NCBI GenBank assembly: GCA_015501585.1
Contig: JADNRY010000007.1
Span: forward strand, 496,001-560,000
Source: Rhodocollybia butyracea
Taxonomy: Eukaryota; Basidiomycota; Agaricomycetes; Agaricales; Omphalotaceae
Reading direction: 5' to 3'
Length of the DNA: 64,000 nucleotides
In this document: positions 34,085 to 45,570 of the stretch, one piece after another
Layout of the letters: every line of letters starts with the position of its first letter
Position numbering within the stretch: the first letter of the stretch is position 1
Notes under the pieces: model-generated
What the model was told of the DNA's origin: nothing
Database searches by the model: none
Seen by the model: only the letters and a program-made list of their open reading frames with translations
Program-made: the position numbers and the translations under genes

Positions 34085-34090
34085 ACGCGT
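34085..34090 (+). promoter_or_regulatory. MCB-type ACGCGT box upstream of kinesin-14
   Basis: ACGCGT lies 110 bp before the kinesin ATG and overlaps a TATA-like TATAAAA at 34090-34096. It is a candidate MBF site. Confidence 0.45.
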
Positions 34091-34160
34091 ATAAAAAGTT
34101 ACTTTACTGTTAGTCTGTTAGTCATTGTCAATAGATAAAGCGCACGATCACGTTACACAA

Positions 34161-34166
34161 ACGCGT
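34161..34166 (+). promoter_or_regulatory. Second ACGCGT box upstream of kinesin-14
   Basis: ACGCGT lies 34 bp before the ATG. Together with the box at 34085 it suggests cell-cycle-regulated transcription. Confidence 0.45.
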
Positions 34167-34199
34167 ATGGACAGCCACATACGACGTTGAAGTTGAGCT

Positions 34200-36634
34200 A
34201 TGTCATCTCGATTACCGCTACCTCGCCACCGAGGCTCTTCGCCGACCCAGAATCCAGGCCCTTTTATGTCTTCATCTTTGAAACGGAAGACCATTCCAGA
34301 AGAAGATGAAGCCTCGAACCAACCAGTCAGAAAGCAGTCACGACAAGCTCTCCAGCCTTCTCGCAGTACAGCGAACCTCAATAACAGCTCTAGTATAGCG
34401 CCTCTTCGAAACACAAAACCTATCCCGACGGCACTTAATCAGAGTCGTTCAACCAGAGGCAACAGTGCTCCACCGCCTCAGAGCATAGCTCGAACAATAT
34501 CGAAACCGGTCCCCTCTCGCGGGAGAGTCGCCTCTGGCTCTGGAAAGGGCGCGGAGGATAAACGAATCAACGAGGTTTGGAACAAACTCTCTTCGATGGA
34601 AGAGGCAAGGGCTGCTGATGCAGCAAGGGTGGCCGAAGAGATGGAGCAGGAACGTGCAAAGGTTACCGAGTTGCAGGAAAATCATCGCGCACTCTCACTT
34701 CAGCTAGCCGAATCAAAAGAGCAAGAGCTAAATCGCCGCCAGGAACTTAATATTGCCAGCGACGAGCTGGAGAACCTCCGAAAGAAACATGCGCGGGAGA
34801 TGACTGATTTAGAGATTGATATACAGAAAAAAGATAGAATTATACGAGAGGCGAATGAGGATCTTAGGGCTTGTCGATGTGACCTCGAAATGGAGCGGAG
34901 TACTATTGGGTCCCTCAAAGCCGTTCTCAATCAGCAGTCAAACGCTCAACTCACCCTATCCGCCGAAAACCGCTCTCAGCAGGCGCAAATATCCATTTTG
35001 CAGGCTCAAATTGATGCCTTCTCGTGCTCTAATGGTAATCTCGCTCTTGAGCTGGAAACGAAGGATCGTCAGTTGGAGGAGTTGAGGACAGAGGCTATGG
35101 AAAACGAAGCCGTCAGGCGGAAGTTGCACAACATGGTTCAGGAGCTCAAAGGGAACATACGGGTCTTTTGTCGAGTTAGACCCGTTCTCCCTTCTGACGC
35201 TCAACCCTCCACTCGAACGGATGGCTCTAGTACCAGCAGCCCCACATCTCCAGAGCACCTTGCACTGGTTAGACAAGAACTTACGGCCGATATGACCTTT
35301 CCGGATCGTCGGCATCACAAGGAAATCACTCTTTGGTCCTCGAGTGAAAGCGCCACAGGCCGAGGGAGAAAAGAAAGCTACAATTTCACCTTTGACAAGG
35401 TCAAACTTTTTTCATTTGAGCACGACACATATTATTAACATCAATTGTATAACAGGTATTCGAGCCAGAATCTACGCAGGCGGAAGTGTTTGAGGAAATT
35501 GCTCTGTTAGCTCAGTCTGTGGTAGATGGGTACAATGTATGCATCTTTGCCTATGGTCAGACAGGCTCGGGTAAATCCTTTACGATGGAAGGCGGCTCCG
35601 TGCGTGTTTTTTGCGTGTTTTCGAATAATATACTGACGTCGTTGTCCAGACCGATGCAACAAAGGGCATGATCCCACGAGCAGTTGATCAAGTCTTTCGC
35701 GTTGCAGAAGATTTACGAAACAAAGGTTGGGAGTATAAAATGGAAGGCCAGTTTCTCGAGATTGTGAGCGCAATTTATTCTCCACCAACTTTCGAAACCC
35801 AAATACTGAAACCGACATTCTTTTGTCCAGTACAACGAAACTATCAATGATCTCCTTGGAAAAGATGAATTCGACATGAAGCACGAAATCAAGCACGATC
35901 CGAAGACTGGATCGACGCACGTCACAGATCTCAATGCTGTCCCTCTTAACTCGCCAACGCAAGTGCGCACGCTTCTTTTGTCTGCTCAATCTCGAAGGAG
36001 TGTGGCCGCGACGTTGATGAATGAACGTTCATCGAGATCTCATTCCGTGTTCACACTTCGTATCACTGGAACTAATGCAGGTACCGGAGAATGCTGCCAA
36101 GGGTGCTTGAACCTCGTTGATCTAGCGGGAAGCGAAAGACTCAATGTCAGTTTTGGGAGCGGATTTGGTACTGGTGTCGGTGGCGGAAATGATAAAGACC
36201 GACTCAAGGAGACGCAAAGCATCAACCGAAGCTTGAGCGCGCTCGGAGATGTTATTGCTGCCCTCGGTGAAAAAGGGGAAAAGAATGACAAGCACATCCC
36301 CTACAGGAATTCCAAGGTGAGTTGCTAAACCTTGTGCGGCTTCAGAGTCTTGACACTACTTGCTTTATAGCTCACTTACCTTCTTCAAAACTCGTTGAGT
36401 GGTAATTCTAAAACACTGGTTAGGTCTTCATGTTCTCTCAATGTGGCCGATACTAACTGTTCATAGATGGTCTTGAACTTGTCACCTTTGGCTACACATC
36501 TGAATGAGTCACTCACCTCTCTCCGATTCGCGACGAAGGTAAGCATATGCTAGATATTCGTGTACTGGATATTAATTAGCTCTTTCCAGGTCAATTCTAC
36601 GACACTGGGTACAGCGAAGAAACAGTCTAGATAG
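34200..36634 (+). CDS. Kinesin-14 (C-terminal motor kinesin)
   Basis: Minus-end-directed spindle motor of the Kar3/KlpA/Ncd type. The basic, Ser/Pro-rich tail (residues 1-110) would bind microtubules. A coiled-coil stalk runs to about 300 ([40 protein letters not shown]). The neck [17 protein letters not shown] type (here [17 protein letters not shown]) marks the class. The motor has [16 protein letters not shown] (P-loop), [11 protein letters not shown] (switch I), LVDLAGSER (switch II) and [14 protein letters not shown]. The frame closes with [24 protein letters not shown] and a stop at 36632-36634. At least six introns split the motor. Two ACGCGT boxes precede it. Confidence 0.96.
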
Positions 36635-37503
36635 AGGCACCTGGTGACTGGAGGGTCGCGGCATATCTTATTATTCTTGTAGCTGTATTGGACACTTGTA
36701 TATCAGTGCTGAGCGAAATTGATTACAAGCTTGGCTTATCGCCGACGATATTTTGTCCACAGGACCGCCAGCATTCAGATTTGCATGCCTCAGAACAGCT
36801 CAGAACCGCTTAGAACCTGGTGAGTGTGCACATATATATACTTACTACCGTGGCTTGTGTACGTTTACCACATGAAAGAGATAACGCGCTACAAGGTTGT
36901 CCACTAGATCACTCTACAAACTATCTTTAGCCTCCATACCTGCCCTGAATGTGGATCTCTACTAGGCAAAGTAGTTCTTACATTGATACTTCTGGGTTGT
37001 ATATAAGGAGAACTATGGGGGCTGACCTAGTCTTGTAAGCAAGCATGCTTCTGCATGTTTACACTTAGAGGCAGACCCAGAATTTCATACCCAGTTCATC
37101 CACCGCTCTACTATTGGGCGCAAACACCTCATGCAAAAACACACAGATATGCAGTACGGAGAGGTTGAGATTTTCACTGGCTTGAAGGGGTTTTCCTCAT
37201 AGTGGTCCGAATGGTATAGTTTCGACCAAGTTTTGACCAGCGGTCTTTCGTCACGGTTGACTTCTTTTTTCTTTACCGCTTCCAAGGTTAAGTTGAGCAC
37301 AGGAGAGGGTTTATGGCAGAGCAAAGGTTGAAAATTCAGTAATCGAAAGTCCTGGGAGTTGGCGCTGGCAGAATTTTGAATTTGAATGCGGCACTATAAG
37401 CTTCCGGATTCCGGCCCTGCCCGATGAATTTTTCGCGTTCCTTTTGTTTCCTTCTTTCTTTCCTCTAGACCTCCATCTGTAAATACCCCTTCCGTCTCAA
37501 AAA
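36635..37503. other. 869-bp intergenic region, nothing recognised
   Basis: Between the kinesin-14 and ADP/ATP carrier genes. An antisense open frame at 37085-37324 has no recognisable features. Pyrimidine-rich sequence (about 37440-37500) lies directly upstream of the carrier, typical of strong fungal promoters. Confidence 0.4.
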
Positions 37504-38885
37504 TGGCCGACGTCAAAAAGACAAAATCGCCAAAGGACTTTGCCAGTTCGTTTCATTCTTGTTTTATTCATCTTGCTTGCCAGCTCACACATCTTTACAG
37601 TCGATTTTCTGATGGGAGGTTTGTCCAGAGCGTTCGATGATTGAACACGAGACTGAATGTTAGTGTAGGTGTCTCGGCCGCAGTTTCGAAAACTGCTGCT
37701 GCTCCCATTGAACGTATTAAGCTACTGGTGCAGAACCAGGATGAGATGGTACGTCTTGTTGGCAATACTGAACAGCGTTTGTTTCTTTACCATTAAGCTA
37801 TAGATCAAGCAAGGTCGTCTCTCTCATCCATACAAGGGTATTGGTGATGCCTTCAAGCGTACCACGGCTGACGAAGGTATGGTGGCGCTCTGGAGAGGAA
37901 ACACCGCGAACGTCATAAGATACTTCCCCACACAGGCTCTTAACTTCGCCTTCAGTACGTGTTTGTTTCTACGCGGAATGTCCTAGTCTAACACTTACTA
38001 AAAGAGGACTACTTCAAGTCCCTCTTTGGTTTCAAGAAAGATGACGGGTACTGGAGGTGGTTTGCTGGTAACGTCGCTTCTGGTGGTGCTGCTGGTGCCT
38101 CGTCGCTTCTCTTCGTGTACTCGCTCGACTACGCCCGTACTCGTCTTGCCAACGACGCCAAGTCATCGGCCAAGGCGGAGGAGAGAGGCAGGTTCGTCAT
38201 CTTGTTCAAAGAAGCATCACTAGCAGATTCTTACTCGCATTGTTTCCCAGTTCAAAGGTCTAGTTGACGTTTACAAAAAAACTCTTGCCTCAGACGGTAT
38301 CGCCGGTCTGTACCGTGGTTTCATTCCCTCTGTCGTCGGTATCATTGTCTATCGTGGTCTCTACTTTGGTGTCTACGACTCCCTCAGTACGTTAATTCCG
38401 TGTCCCTTCTTGAGTTTTCGTTGGTTTCTGACTCCATGTTCAGAGCCTGTCGTTCTCGTGGGTGCTCTTCAAGGCTCCTTCTTGGCTTCCTTTGCTCTCG
38501 GCTGGAGTGTTACCATCGGTGCTGGTCTGGCTTCGTATCCTCTTGACACTATCCGTCGTCGTATGATGATGACTTCCGGTTCTGGTGTCAACTACAAGTC
38601 TATGTTCGATGCTGGTTCTCAGGTGCGATAATTCTTTCATTAATACATTGATCTTTTTATTTAAAAAAATCTTCATTCTACAGATCATCGCAAAGGAAGG
38701 AACAAGCAGCTTGTTTAAGGGTGCTGGAGCAAACATTCTCCGTGGTGTTGCTGGTGCCGGTGTGCTATCGTTATATGATGTGTTCCAGGCTGCCGTGTTT
38801 GGAAAGGTCTACTCTGGTGGTGAGTGGTGATCTATCTCTATCTCTTTTCTGTCTTATTAAACAATTGTTTATAGGATCTGGTTAA
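37504..38885 (+). CDS. AAC: Mitochondrial ADP/ATP carrier
   Basis: Inner-membrane exchanger of matrix ATP for cytosolic ADP. About eight exons give a tripartite carrier of roughly 310 aa. The first repeat reads VDFLMGG then [17 protein letters not shown]. The second has [20 protein letters not shown]. The third has [16 protein letters not shown], which includes RRRMMM, the signature found only in ADP/ATP carriers. The last exon adds just GSG and a stop. The junction after AEERG at about 38190 is uncertain; a GTCATC donor gives [16 protein letters not shown]. Codon choice is strongly biased to C- and T-ending codons, consistent with high expression. Confidence 0.96.
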
Positions 38886-40236
38886 TTGGATGTTAGAAAG
38901 TACAGTTAGCTTATTATGTCTCTTTTGCTGTCAACTCCTTTCTCCCATGATCGATATGAATCAAACCATAAAATATTCCAGATCTTACGATTCTGGAAAA
39001 GACAACACCTATTGAATCAATGCATACAGGAAAATTTAGGATGAGATCCAGACTTGAAGCTCGTCCTCATTCATCAACTTTAAGCTACTTCCAAAAAACA
39101 AAAACAAAAAAAGTTTGCGCTGAGCAGAGTTGGAGTTCGGCAGCTGTTCATGTCAAGCCAGTATTGAAATGACGTAGCTTGCTACGTTCTTTCTACTCCT
39201 AAATTAACAAGCGCGCGTGCATTTTTTTCCCACAGTCAGATTTCAACATCCTACGCTAACAATCATACTAGAAAATGGATTAGAAATTGTAGAAAGTTGA
39301 AGTAATACTTACCGAGTCTTTCTTAATATATTGTCTACTACGTTTGTTGCAGACAAGTCGTCATTCATAAGTGGATAAGTCAAGGGATAAGTTACTATGT
39401 AAGACTCGTCTTCGTTTACGCAGAGTTCAAAGAAAGGTGCAGTTGCTGCGCGACTGAAGAACTCTGGATGTACACCTGTGCATGCGATAAGACCTGTGGT
39501 GTATTCCGCCACCGCTCCGGTTGTATTTTTTCAGTTGTGGTTTGTTGGTTTGGTTGTTTGGGGTGTGTTAGCAGGTTCGTTTGGACACCCCTTTCCAACA
39601 GTTACAATACTTCGCAGGTTCAGAAAGTGACGTTGAGTTGTTTCTTCGCATAGCTTCTCAACTACCGCATTTCAATCTCTCGACATTTCCGTATGGGAGC
39701 ATCGCAAATATGTTGCCCGCTCTGATTTCTTTGACGTCCCTCAAGGATTTGACTTTGAGAAACTTCGTAGTCGCCGAGGAATTCAACGGGGTAACGATTG
39801 GCCGTATATCTCATTTGCACACCATTAGTTTCTTTCCGGACGATTGTGTGGATGACAATGTACGTGAATTGATCTTCATTTATTGCAAAGGTTTTGTTGA
39901 GAATGATCCACACCATGACTCTACTGCCACGAATGCCTGCGTTGTCCTCAGTGAAATCGGAAGGACGTCCAGGTCAAAAAGTGCCGACAACTCGGTATTT
40001 TGAAATCTGGCTTTTTGCATTGCTTTTGCATTGCTTCCCAATCCTTGAATAATTCTCAGAAAAGATAAGACGTTACCAAGGACAGCGGAAGTTGTTTTCA
40101 AAAGTAGTCGATGCAATTGGTCAACTGTAGTGCTAAATTTGTGAAACTATGTATCTTTTTATTATGAAGCAAAATTGAGGTAGTCGCTCGCAAGCTACGT
40201 CGGAGGAGCCCCGGAAGGGGATCACTAGTCATAGTG
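38886..40236. other. Gene-poor stretch before the fold-back element
   Basis: A long region of low coding signal. It includes an A-rich stretch at about 39089-39112 and a perfect small palindrome (ACGTAGC-TT-GCTACGT, about 39172-39187). A short leucine-rich open frame at 39581-40003 is listed separately. Confidence 0.4.
39581..40003 (+). pseudogene. Possible F-box/LRR gene remnant
   Basis: An open frame of 140 codons with a leucine-rich stretch (PALISLTSLKDLTLRNFVV, then GRISHLHTISFF). It resembles the LRR part of agaricomycete F-box proteins but has no F-box. The C-terminal part reads low-quality. It adjoins a mobile element, so it may be a decayed fragment. This is a weak call that could also be chance. 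Confidence 0.25.
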
Positions 40237-40244
40237 ATACTGTT
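40237..40244. repeat. Left target-site duplication
   Basis: ATACTGTT adjoins the left arm and matches ATACTGTA on the right in seven of eight positions. Confidence 0.6.
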
Positions 40245-40726
40245 ATGCTGTTCGATTGTGGACAAAACCCACTTTGCGATTCTTAGGTAGTTCACGTGAA
40301 TTCTGTGTTGAAATAAGCCCGCGCGAGGGATATGAGTGCGCGACCAATCAGTGCGCGCACGCCGAGTAAGTCCGCGATCAAATCACTGCGCGCACGCGCC
40401 GAGTAAGTGTGCGCGCTCCACAACACCACTTCTCCGGTTTTAACCACAACCATCATCACCTCGATTGATACCTCGTACAGCAAATACCAGTAGACACTGA
40501 GCAGCCAGGTACAGCTACATGAGGCAAGGAATTCCTTGAAAATTGACTAGCAGTTTATTTTAAAAGGATTATTCAATCAAGACAATATCATAGGTCATAA
40601 AAAGTAATTAAATAACAGTATTGGACATAGAAAAGGGTACTTACTTTATAACATTTACTTAAGAATTGCCATATCTGACAGAGCAATATTTCTTTTCTCT
40701 ATGCAGATACATGATATAAATGCTGC

Positions 40727-40822
40727 TATGGATTAGTTGTTTAGAGCGCCGACTCTGGGTTAAGGTCATGCTTTCTCTAAGCTTCAATGTCCTATCCATG
40801 TGAGTTCAAGCCAGTCATGTGG
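40727..40822 (+). ncRNA. tRNA-like (SINE-type) sequence in the loop
   Basis: TGGATTAGTTG at 40729-40739 resembles a Pol III A box. GTTCAAGCC at 40804-40812 fits the B-box consensus GWTCRANNC exactly. The spacing of about 65 bp suits a class II or intron-bearing tRNA, and TTTAGAGCGCCGACT after the A box resembles a D-arm of tRNA-Leu type. The acceptor and T stems do not pair well, so a functional tRNA is unlikely. I read it as a decayed tRNA or tRNA-derived SINE head. Confidence 0.35.
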
Positions 40823-41141
40823 CAAATGTTAAAAGTAAGTTTAAACTATGTCCAATAAGTATTATTATTCAGGCCTTTTTCAACTAGATGATTACTTTTT
40901 GTGACCTATAATGTTGTCTTGATTGAGTAATCCTTTGATAACAAACTGCTAGTCAATTTTCAAGGAATTCCTTGACTCAGAAAGTCCGTGTAGCTGTACC
41001 TGGCTGCTCAGGGTCTACCAGGGTCCTTGGTCTTTGCTGTACGAGGCATCAATTGAGGTGATGATGGTTGTGGAGGGTTGTGGTCGCACACTTTGTGTGT
41101 AGTGATTTGATCGCGGACTTACTCGGCATGCGCGCACTGAT

Positions 41142-41179
41142 TGATCGCGCACTCATATCCTGATCGCGCACTCATATCC
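41142..41179. repeat. 19-bp tandem duplication in the right arm
   Basis: TGATCGCGCACTCATATCC occurs twice back to back (41142-41160, 41161-41179). The left arm carries only one copy of the corresponding sequence. Confidence 0.9.
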
Positions 41180-41261
41180 CTCGCGCGGGCTTGTTTCAAC
41201 ACAGAGTTCACGCGAACTACCTAAGAATCGCAAACTGGTTTTGTCCACAATCGAACAGCAT

Positions 41262-41269
41262 ATACTGTA
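41262..41269. repeat. Right target-site duplication
   Basis: ATACTGTA directly follows the right arm, forming the partner of the left copy. Confidence 0.6.
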
Positions 41270-41410
41270 GTAAATTGTCCGAGACTTCACTCACCTTTTA
41301 TCGATGAGAAAGGTTTGGTAGTTTTGCGAGCCTTGAAGTACATACTGCGATTACTAAGGATTAAACTGTGCTTCATATTAAACAAATATAGATTCGACTA
41401 TCTACATTGT

Positions 41411-42925
41411 CTAAGATTCCCTTGTCAACATGTCTTCCATTGTACTTGCTTCGAAATCCTGCTTGAGGGCATCTGCAAAGTCTTGCAAACCGTCACCCTC
41501 GATGACGGAAGCCAAATTCATGATGCTCAGTCCAATACGATGGTCAGTAACCCGTTCCTGCACCGATGTTACCAGAGAGAGCGCGAAAAATTATCGGACT
41601 CACTTGTGCATAATTATATGTACGAATTTTTTCACTACGATCGGCACTTTTGATGAGACTATTCTTTGTGGCACGGCGTTCAGCAATCTCGCGAGTGATC
41701 TTGCGGTCCATAAGTCGAGCCGATAAGACTTGGAAGGCTCTCCGTTTGTTCTGTACATGAGCAAGTGAGCAGAGATGCCCGGAGAACAATTGATAATAAT
41801 AATAAATACCTGATGCTGGCTTCGTTCGTCTTGCATTGATACACTAATCCCTGTAGGTATATGTGTCAAACGGACCGCCGATTCTGTTTTGTTGACGTGC
41901 TGCAAAGAAGTTGGGGTATGAGCGTATCATGCATCTGACAATTGTGCCAACCTGGCCTCCAGCACCTCTGGCACGCATGACTTCCAATTTAATGTCGTCC
42001 ATTGAGAAAAGTTCTTCTTTTTGGACATCCTGTTCCTCTATTACAGGTAGGACCTGATTAAGATAAGATGTTCGGTTTCTCAGAAGAATAAATACAGAGT
42101 CGACGTACAATGACTGCAACTGTACTGGTGTGAACCCTTCCGGCGGATTCTGTCGCAGGTACTCGTTGTACTCGATGAACACCACTCTCCCATCGTAAAG
42201 CATCATAGGCACCAGGTCCTTTGATCTCGACGATCGCGTCTTTGACTCCTCCACCCTCGTTTTCATTATTTGCCACGATGGCAGCCTTCCATGAATTATT
42301 CTGAGAGAATCGCATATACATCCTTAACATGGTTTCAAGGAAAAGGGACGACTCTGTGCCACCAACTCCGGATTTGAGCTCGACCAGGGCGGAGAGTTTC
42401 TCGGTTGTTGAAGGAGGTATTAGAAGGGAAGGAAATGTTTGCTTCAACATTGCGGATAGCTTCTGGTCCAATTCTGTAGTTTCCTCCAAGGCAAGAGCCT
42501 TCATTGCTGGGTCCGGGTCACTGAGCAAAGGTTTCATATCATCTAGAACCTATTCTGCGTTTCTATCTGAGGTCTGAGCAAAACACTTATGCAAAGAACC
42601 CTGACCTTGAGAGTAGACGTCCAGTCGTCCCAAGTTTCCTGAAGAGGCTCAGATTCCTTGAGCTGGCGCAATATATCTATATCTTCAGGTGACGCCATGG
42701 TTTCTGAAAGCTGTTTTGAAATTTTAGAGGAAACGTATTGAAGAATAAAGGGCTGACTTTGGACCGAATATTGGCTCTCTCGTCGATACGTCTCTGCACG
42801 ACGCGAAGGATACGCGAGCCATCGTTCGCTGTGTCTTTCGACGCGATTTTTTGTTGCCATAAAGGATAGAACGTCGAAAATCTACGGAATGAATGGCGAA
42901 GACATGAGGGTGTGAAACAAAGCAT
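41411..42925 (-). CDS. MRF1: Mitochondrial peptide chain release factor 1
   Basis: Terminates mitochondrial translation at UAA/UAG. Several exons join in frame. The PCRF domain includes [18 protein letters not shown] and [17 protein letters not shown] followed by [18 protein letters not shown]. The catalytic GGQ lies in [20 protein letters not shown], followed by [17 protein letters not shown] and the EKIRTYNY and RVTDHR blocks of class I factors. The start at 42925 gives a good presequence ([18 protein letters not shown]). An in-frame ATG at 42955 would overlap the divergent IRC3 start. The stop is at 41411. Confidence 0.95.
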
Positions 42926-42945
42926 CAGCTTTTTTTTGACCTTCC

Positions 42946-45502
42946 ATGCCACCATGGTTTCGCAATGTTCTTCGAGGAGGTATTAAAGTTGGCCATCTAA
43001 GCACCGAGGCTGCACGCTCTGTTACTCTTAGACCTTATCAAGAGCACTGTCTACAAGCTTGCGAAGATGCATTGAGAGCAGGCAACAGGTAAAGTAATTG
43101 AATCTCTTAGGAGCTCGTATTCATCATGGACTTCGAAGTCGTATTGGATGTTCTATGCCCACTGGTTCTGGGAAAACCACAGTCTTTATTTCCCTGCTTT
43201 CTCGCATACCAGCTCCGGCCTCAAACTTACAAGCCTCAAGGTCGCTCATCATCGTGAATAGTATCGAACTTGCCAGACAGTCTGCCGAACAGGTTGCTCG
43301 TTTGTTCCCCTCATGGACCGTCCAAATTGAACAGGGTGCCAAATACCAGGCCTCTGGCACCGCTGATGTGTGAGTAAAGCCCTCTTTCTTGTCGTTCGAC
43401 TCCTGATCAACGACGCATAGAACTGTAGCGACCTATCAGACCTTGTTGCAACCAGAACGTTTTGCAAAATTTGACCCAGCGCGTATTAAAGCAGTTATTA
43501 TCGATGAAGCACACCATGCTGCCGCTCCCTCGTGAGTGCCTTTTATTTGCTGCTCGTGTCACTGCTCAAAGCACATCTTAGCTATCTTCGTCTCCTTTCA
43601 CACTTTGACCCCAACATTAGGAACCCAGATCCAGAATTCAAGCCTCCCTCTTTACCGCATACGATTCCAATCATAGGATTTTCGGCCACTCTCAGTCGTC
43701 ACGACGGAATTGCTTTGGGTTCGGTCTTTGAGCGCATAGTTTATCATCGGGATTTTCTCAGTATGATTAAAGAGCAATGGTATGATATCGCCTGCCTATC
43801 TTAGCTCGTCCATCTCATTTTACTCCAAGGCTTTGTGGAGTGCGTTTCACTACAGTCCAAGCAAACATTGACTTGGAGGATGTAACTGTGAGCTCAAGCA
43901 CCGGGGACTTTAATGCAACTAGCCTTGCTCACGTCATCAACACCGACTCCATCAACCACCTCGTTGTGCAAACATGGCTAGACCGTGCTGGTAGGCTTCC
44001 CGCTCTGATTTTATTATCTACATTAAAACAACGATTAGCGGATAGGCGATCTACTCTTGTCTTTTGTGTCAATATTGCCCATGTTCGAGCCCTTACACAG
44101 GTTTTTCGTGGTTTTGGAATAGATGCGCGTTACCTGTATTCAAAGACGCCTACCGCTGAGCGGAAGGCGTTGATTGCTTCATTCAAGGCTGGAAAGTTCC
44201 CCGTACTTGTAAATTGCGGTATGCTACCTTTGCTTCAACGCGAAATTGCTTCACTTATTATGTCTCGTCTCATCTAGCAATTCTTACTGAGGGGGCAGAC
44301 ATTCCAAATATTGATTGTGTAGTGGTTGCAAGACCTACTCGTTCACGAAATGTTTTCGCTCAAATGGTAATCCATAACTTTGTTTCTCTAATTTTACTGA
44401 ACTCGTCCTTCAAGATCGGTCGAGGAATGCGACTTTCGCCTGACACAGGGAAAACAGATTGTCGTATTATTGACTTCGTAAACAGTGCAAATCGGGTGTC
44501 TGGAGTTGTTTTCTACCCCACACTCTTCGGTTTAGATCCTGCAGATTTGGAAATTGAAGGTAAAGTATTTCACAGTCATGATTGAATCATCCCTCAACTT
44601 TTGTTTAGATGAAACACCTGAATCTCTGGAAGAAAAATCTTTTGAAAAAATAGCATCGGAAACTAGTGACGGTGACGACGTTCCGGACCCGGAATCTGTA
44701 ATTTATACGGATTATGAAGACCCATTCGCATTCGTCTCTAAATTTTCTGGTGTTCCTACGCACGTCAATAAACTGAGCAACAATGCTTGGGTTGGCTGTG
44801 GTAACGATATCTACGTCTTGGAATGCTTGGGAAAGGGATTTATCCGAATAGAAAAGGTTGAAGCAACAGATGGTAATTATTTTCGATCCATTCATTGACG
44901 CACTTTTAACGAAATTGCGTAGAAACACCAGCACACTTTGTTGCTTATTACACTTCTGCCCCTTTGGATAAGGTTACTGCTACAAACTTGAAAGCTTCTC
45001 CTTTTCAAGGCTTATTGAGGCGTAGGCGTATTCTCCAATCTGAGGAGCTGAGTGGGCTATCAAGGGATGTGATACGTACGCGAAAACCAAAGTTGTGTTT
45101 GGGCCAATGGCTTTAGGGTCAACCTATTCTTGAAAGGGATACTATACTTGCTAACTTTGATTTATAGTCTTCTGAGAAGCGCGCGTTGGAGGAAGGACCC
45201 TGCGACGCCTGGGCAGTTAAAATTTGTCTCTAAGCGGTGGAACAAAACCCTAGATAATGAGGATGGTCAACCAGCGACCCTCACGAAAGGCGAAGCCGCC
45301 AATATTATCACTCGATTAAGAAATGGTGCAAAGGTATAAATTCGAGTGCTTGCCTAGTCCACTTCTATTAGCTCATCCAATCTCTGAACAGGCTCGCCAT
45401 GAAAAAAAAGTGAAACAAGCAGTGGCGAAGGCGAAGGCAACGGAGAAAGAACGAGCTCGTCGCGCTCGAGAAGAAGTACGAGTTGGCCCTTTGTCGTGTT
45501 GA
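42946..45502 (+). CDS. IRC3: Mitochondrial superfamily 2 helicase Irc3
   Basis: DEAH-type helicase that maintains mitochondrial DNA in yeast. The N-terminus [18 protein letters not shown] is basic and suits import. Motif I is [13 protein letters not shown], motif [12 protein letters not shown] and motif [11 protein letters not shown]. The C-terminal helicase domain has [28 protein letters not shown] and the arginine finger region [14 protein letters not shown]. The C-terminal extension ends with [20 protein letters not shown] and [18 protein letters not shown], a specific Irc3 feature. It has about nine introns. The start codon is 20 bp from that of MRF1 on the other strand. Confidence 0.93.
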
Positions 45503-45570
45503 ATATTCTGTATCAATATTGGTATAATTCGCGTACTCTACGGTATGACAGTAATCGTATTTTAGTTGTA

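Larger units (their letters stand above)
33808..34199. other. Intergenic region upstream of kinesin-14
   Basis: AT-rich 3' region of the SUMO ligase followed by the kinesin promoter. It contains two ACGCGT boxes and a TATAAAA at 34090-34096. Confidence 0.5.
40245..41261. mobile_element. Fold-back (MITE-like) element with long terminal inverted repeats
   Basis: An imperfect inverted repeat: left arm about 40245-40658, right arm about 40823-41261, loop about 164 bp. The arms begin ATGCTGTTCGATTGTGGACA on the left and mirror it on the right. They share long near-identical blocks such as GCGATTCTTAGGTAGTTC, CAAGGAATTCCTTGAAAATT and ACTCAATCAAGACAA-type sequence. The element is flanked by ATACTGTT and ATACTGTA, a 7-of-8 target-site duplication. 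Eight bases would fit the hAT superfamily. No transposase is encoded, so it would be non-autonomous. The arms have diverged through small indels. Confidence 0.85.

Noticed and set aside
39172..39187. Perfect hairpin ACGTAGC-TT-GCTACGT
   Set aside because: Too short and isolated to call a terminator, tRNA or element end.
40729..40822. Functional tRNA gene
   Set aside because: A- and B-box-like motifs are present but acceptor and T stems do not pair, so I call it tRNA-like only.
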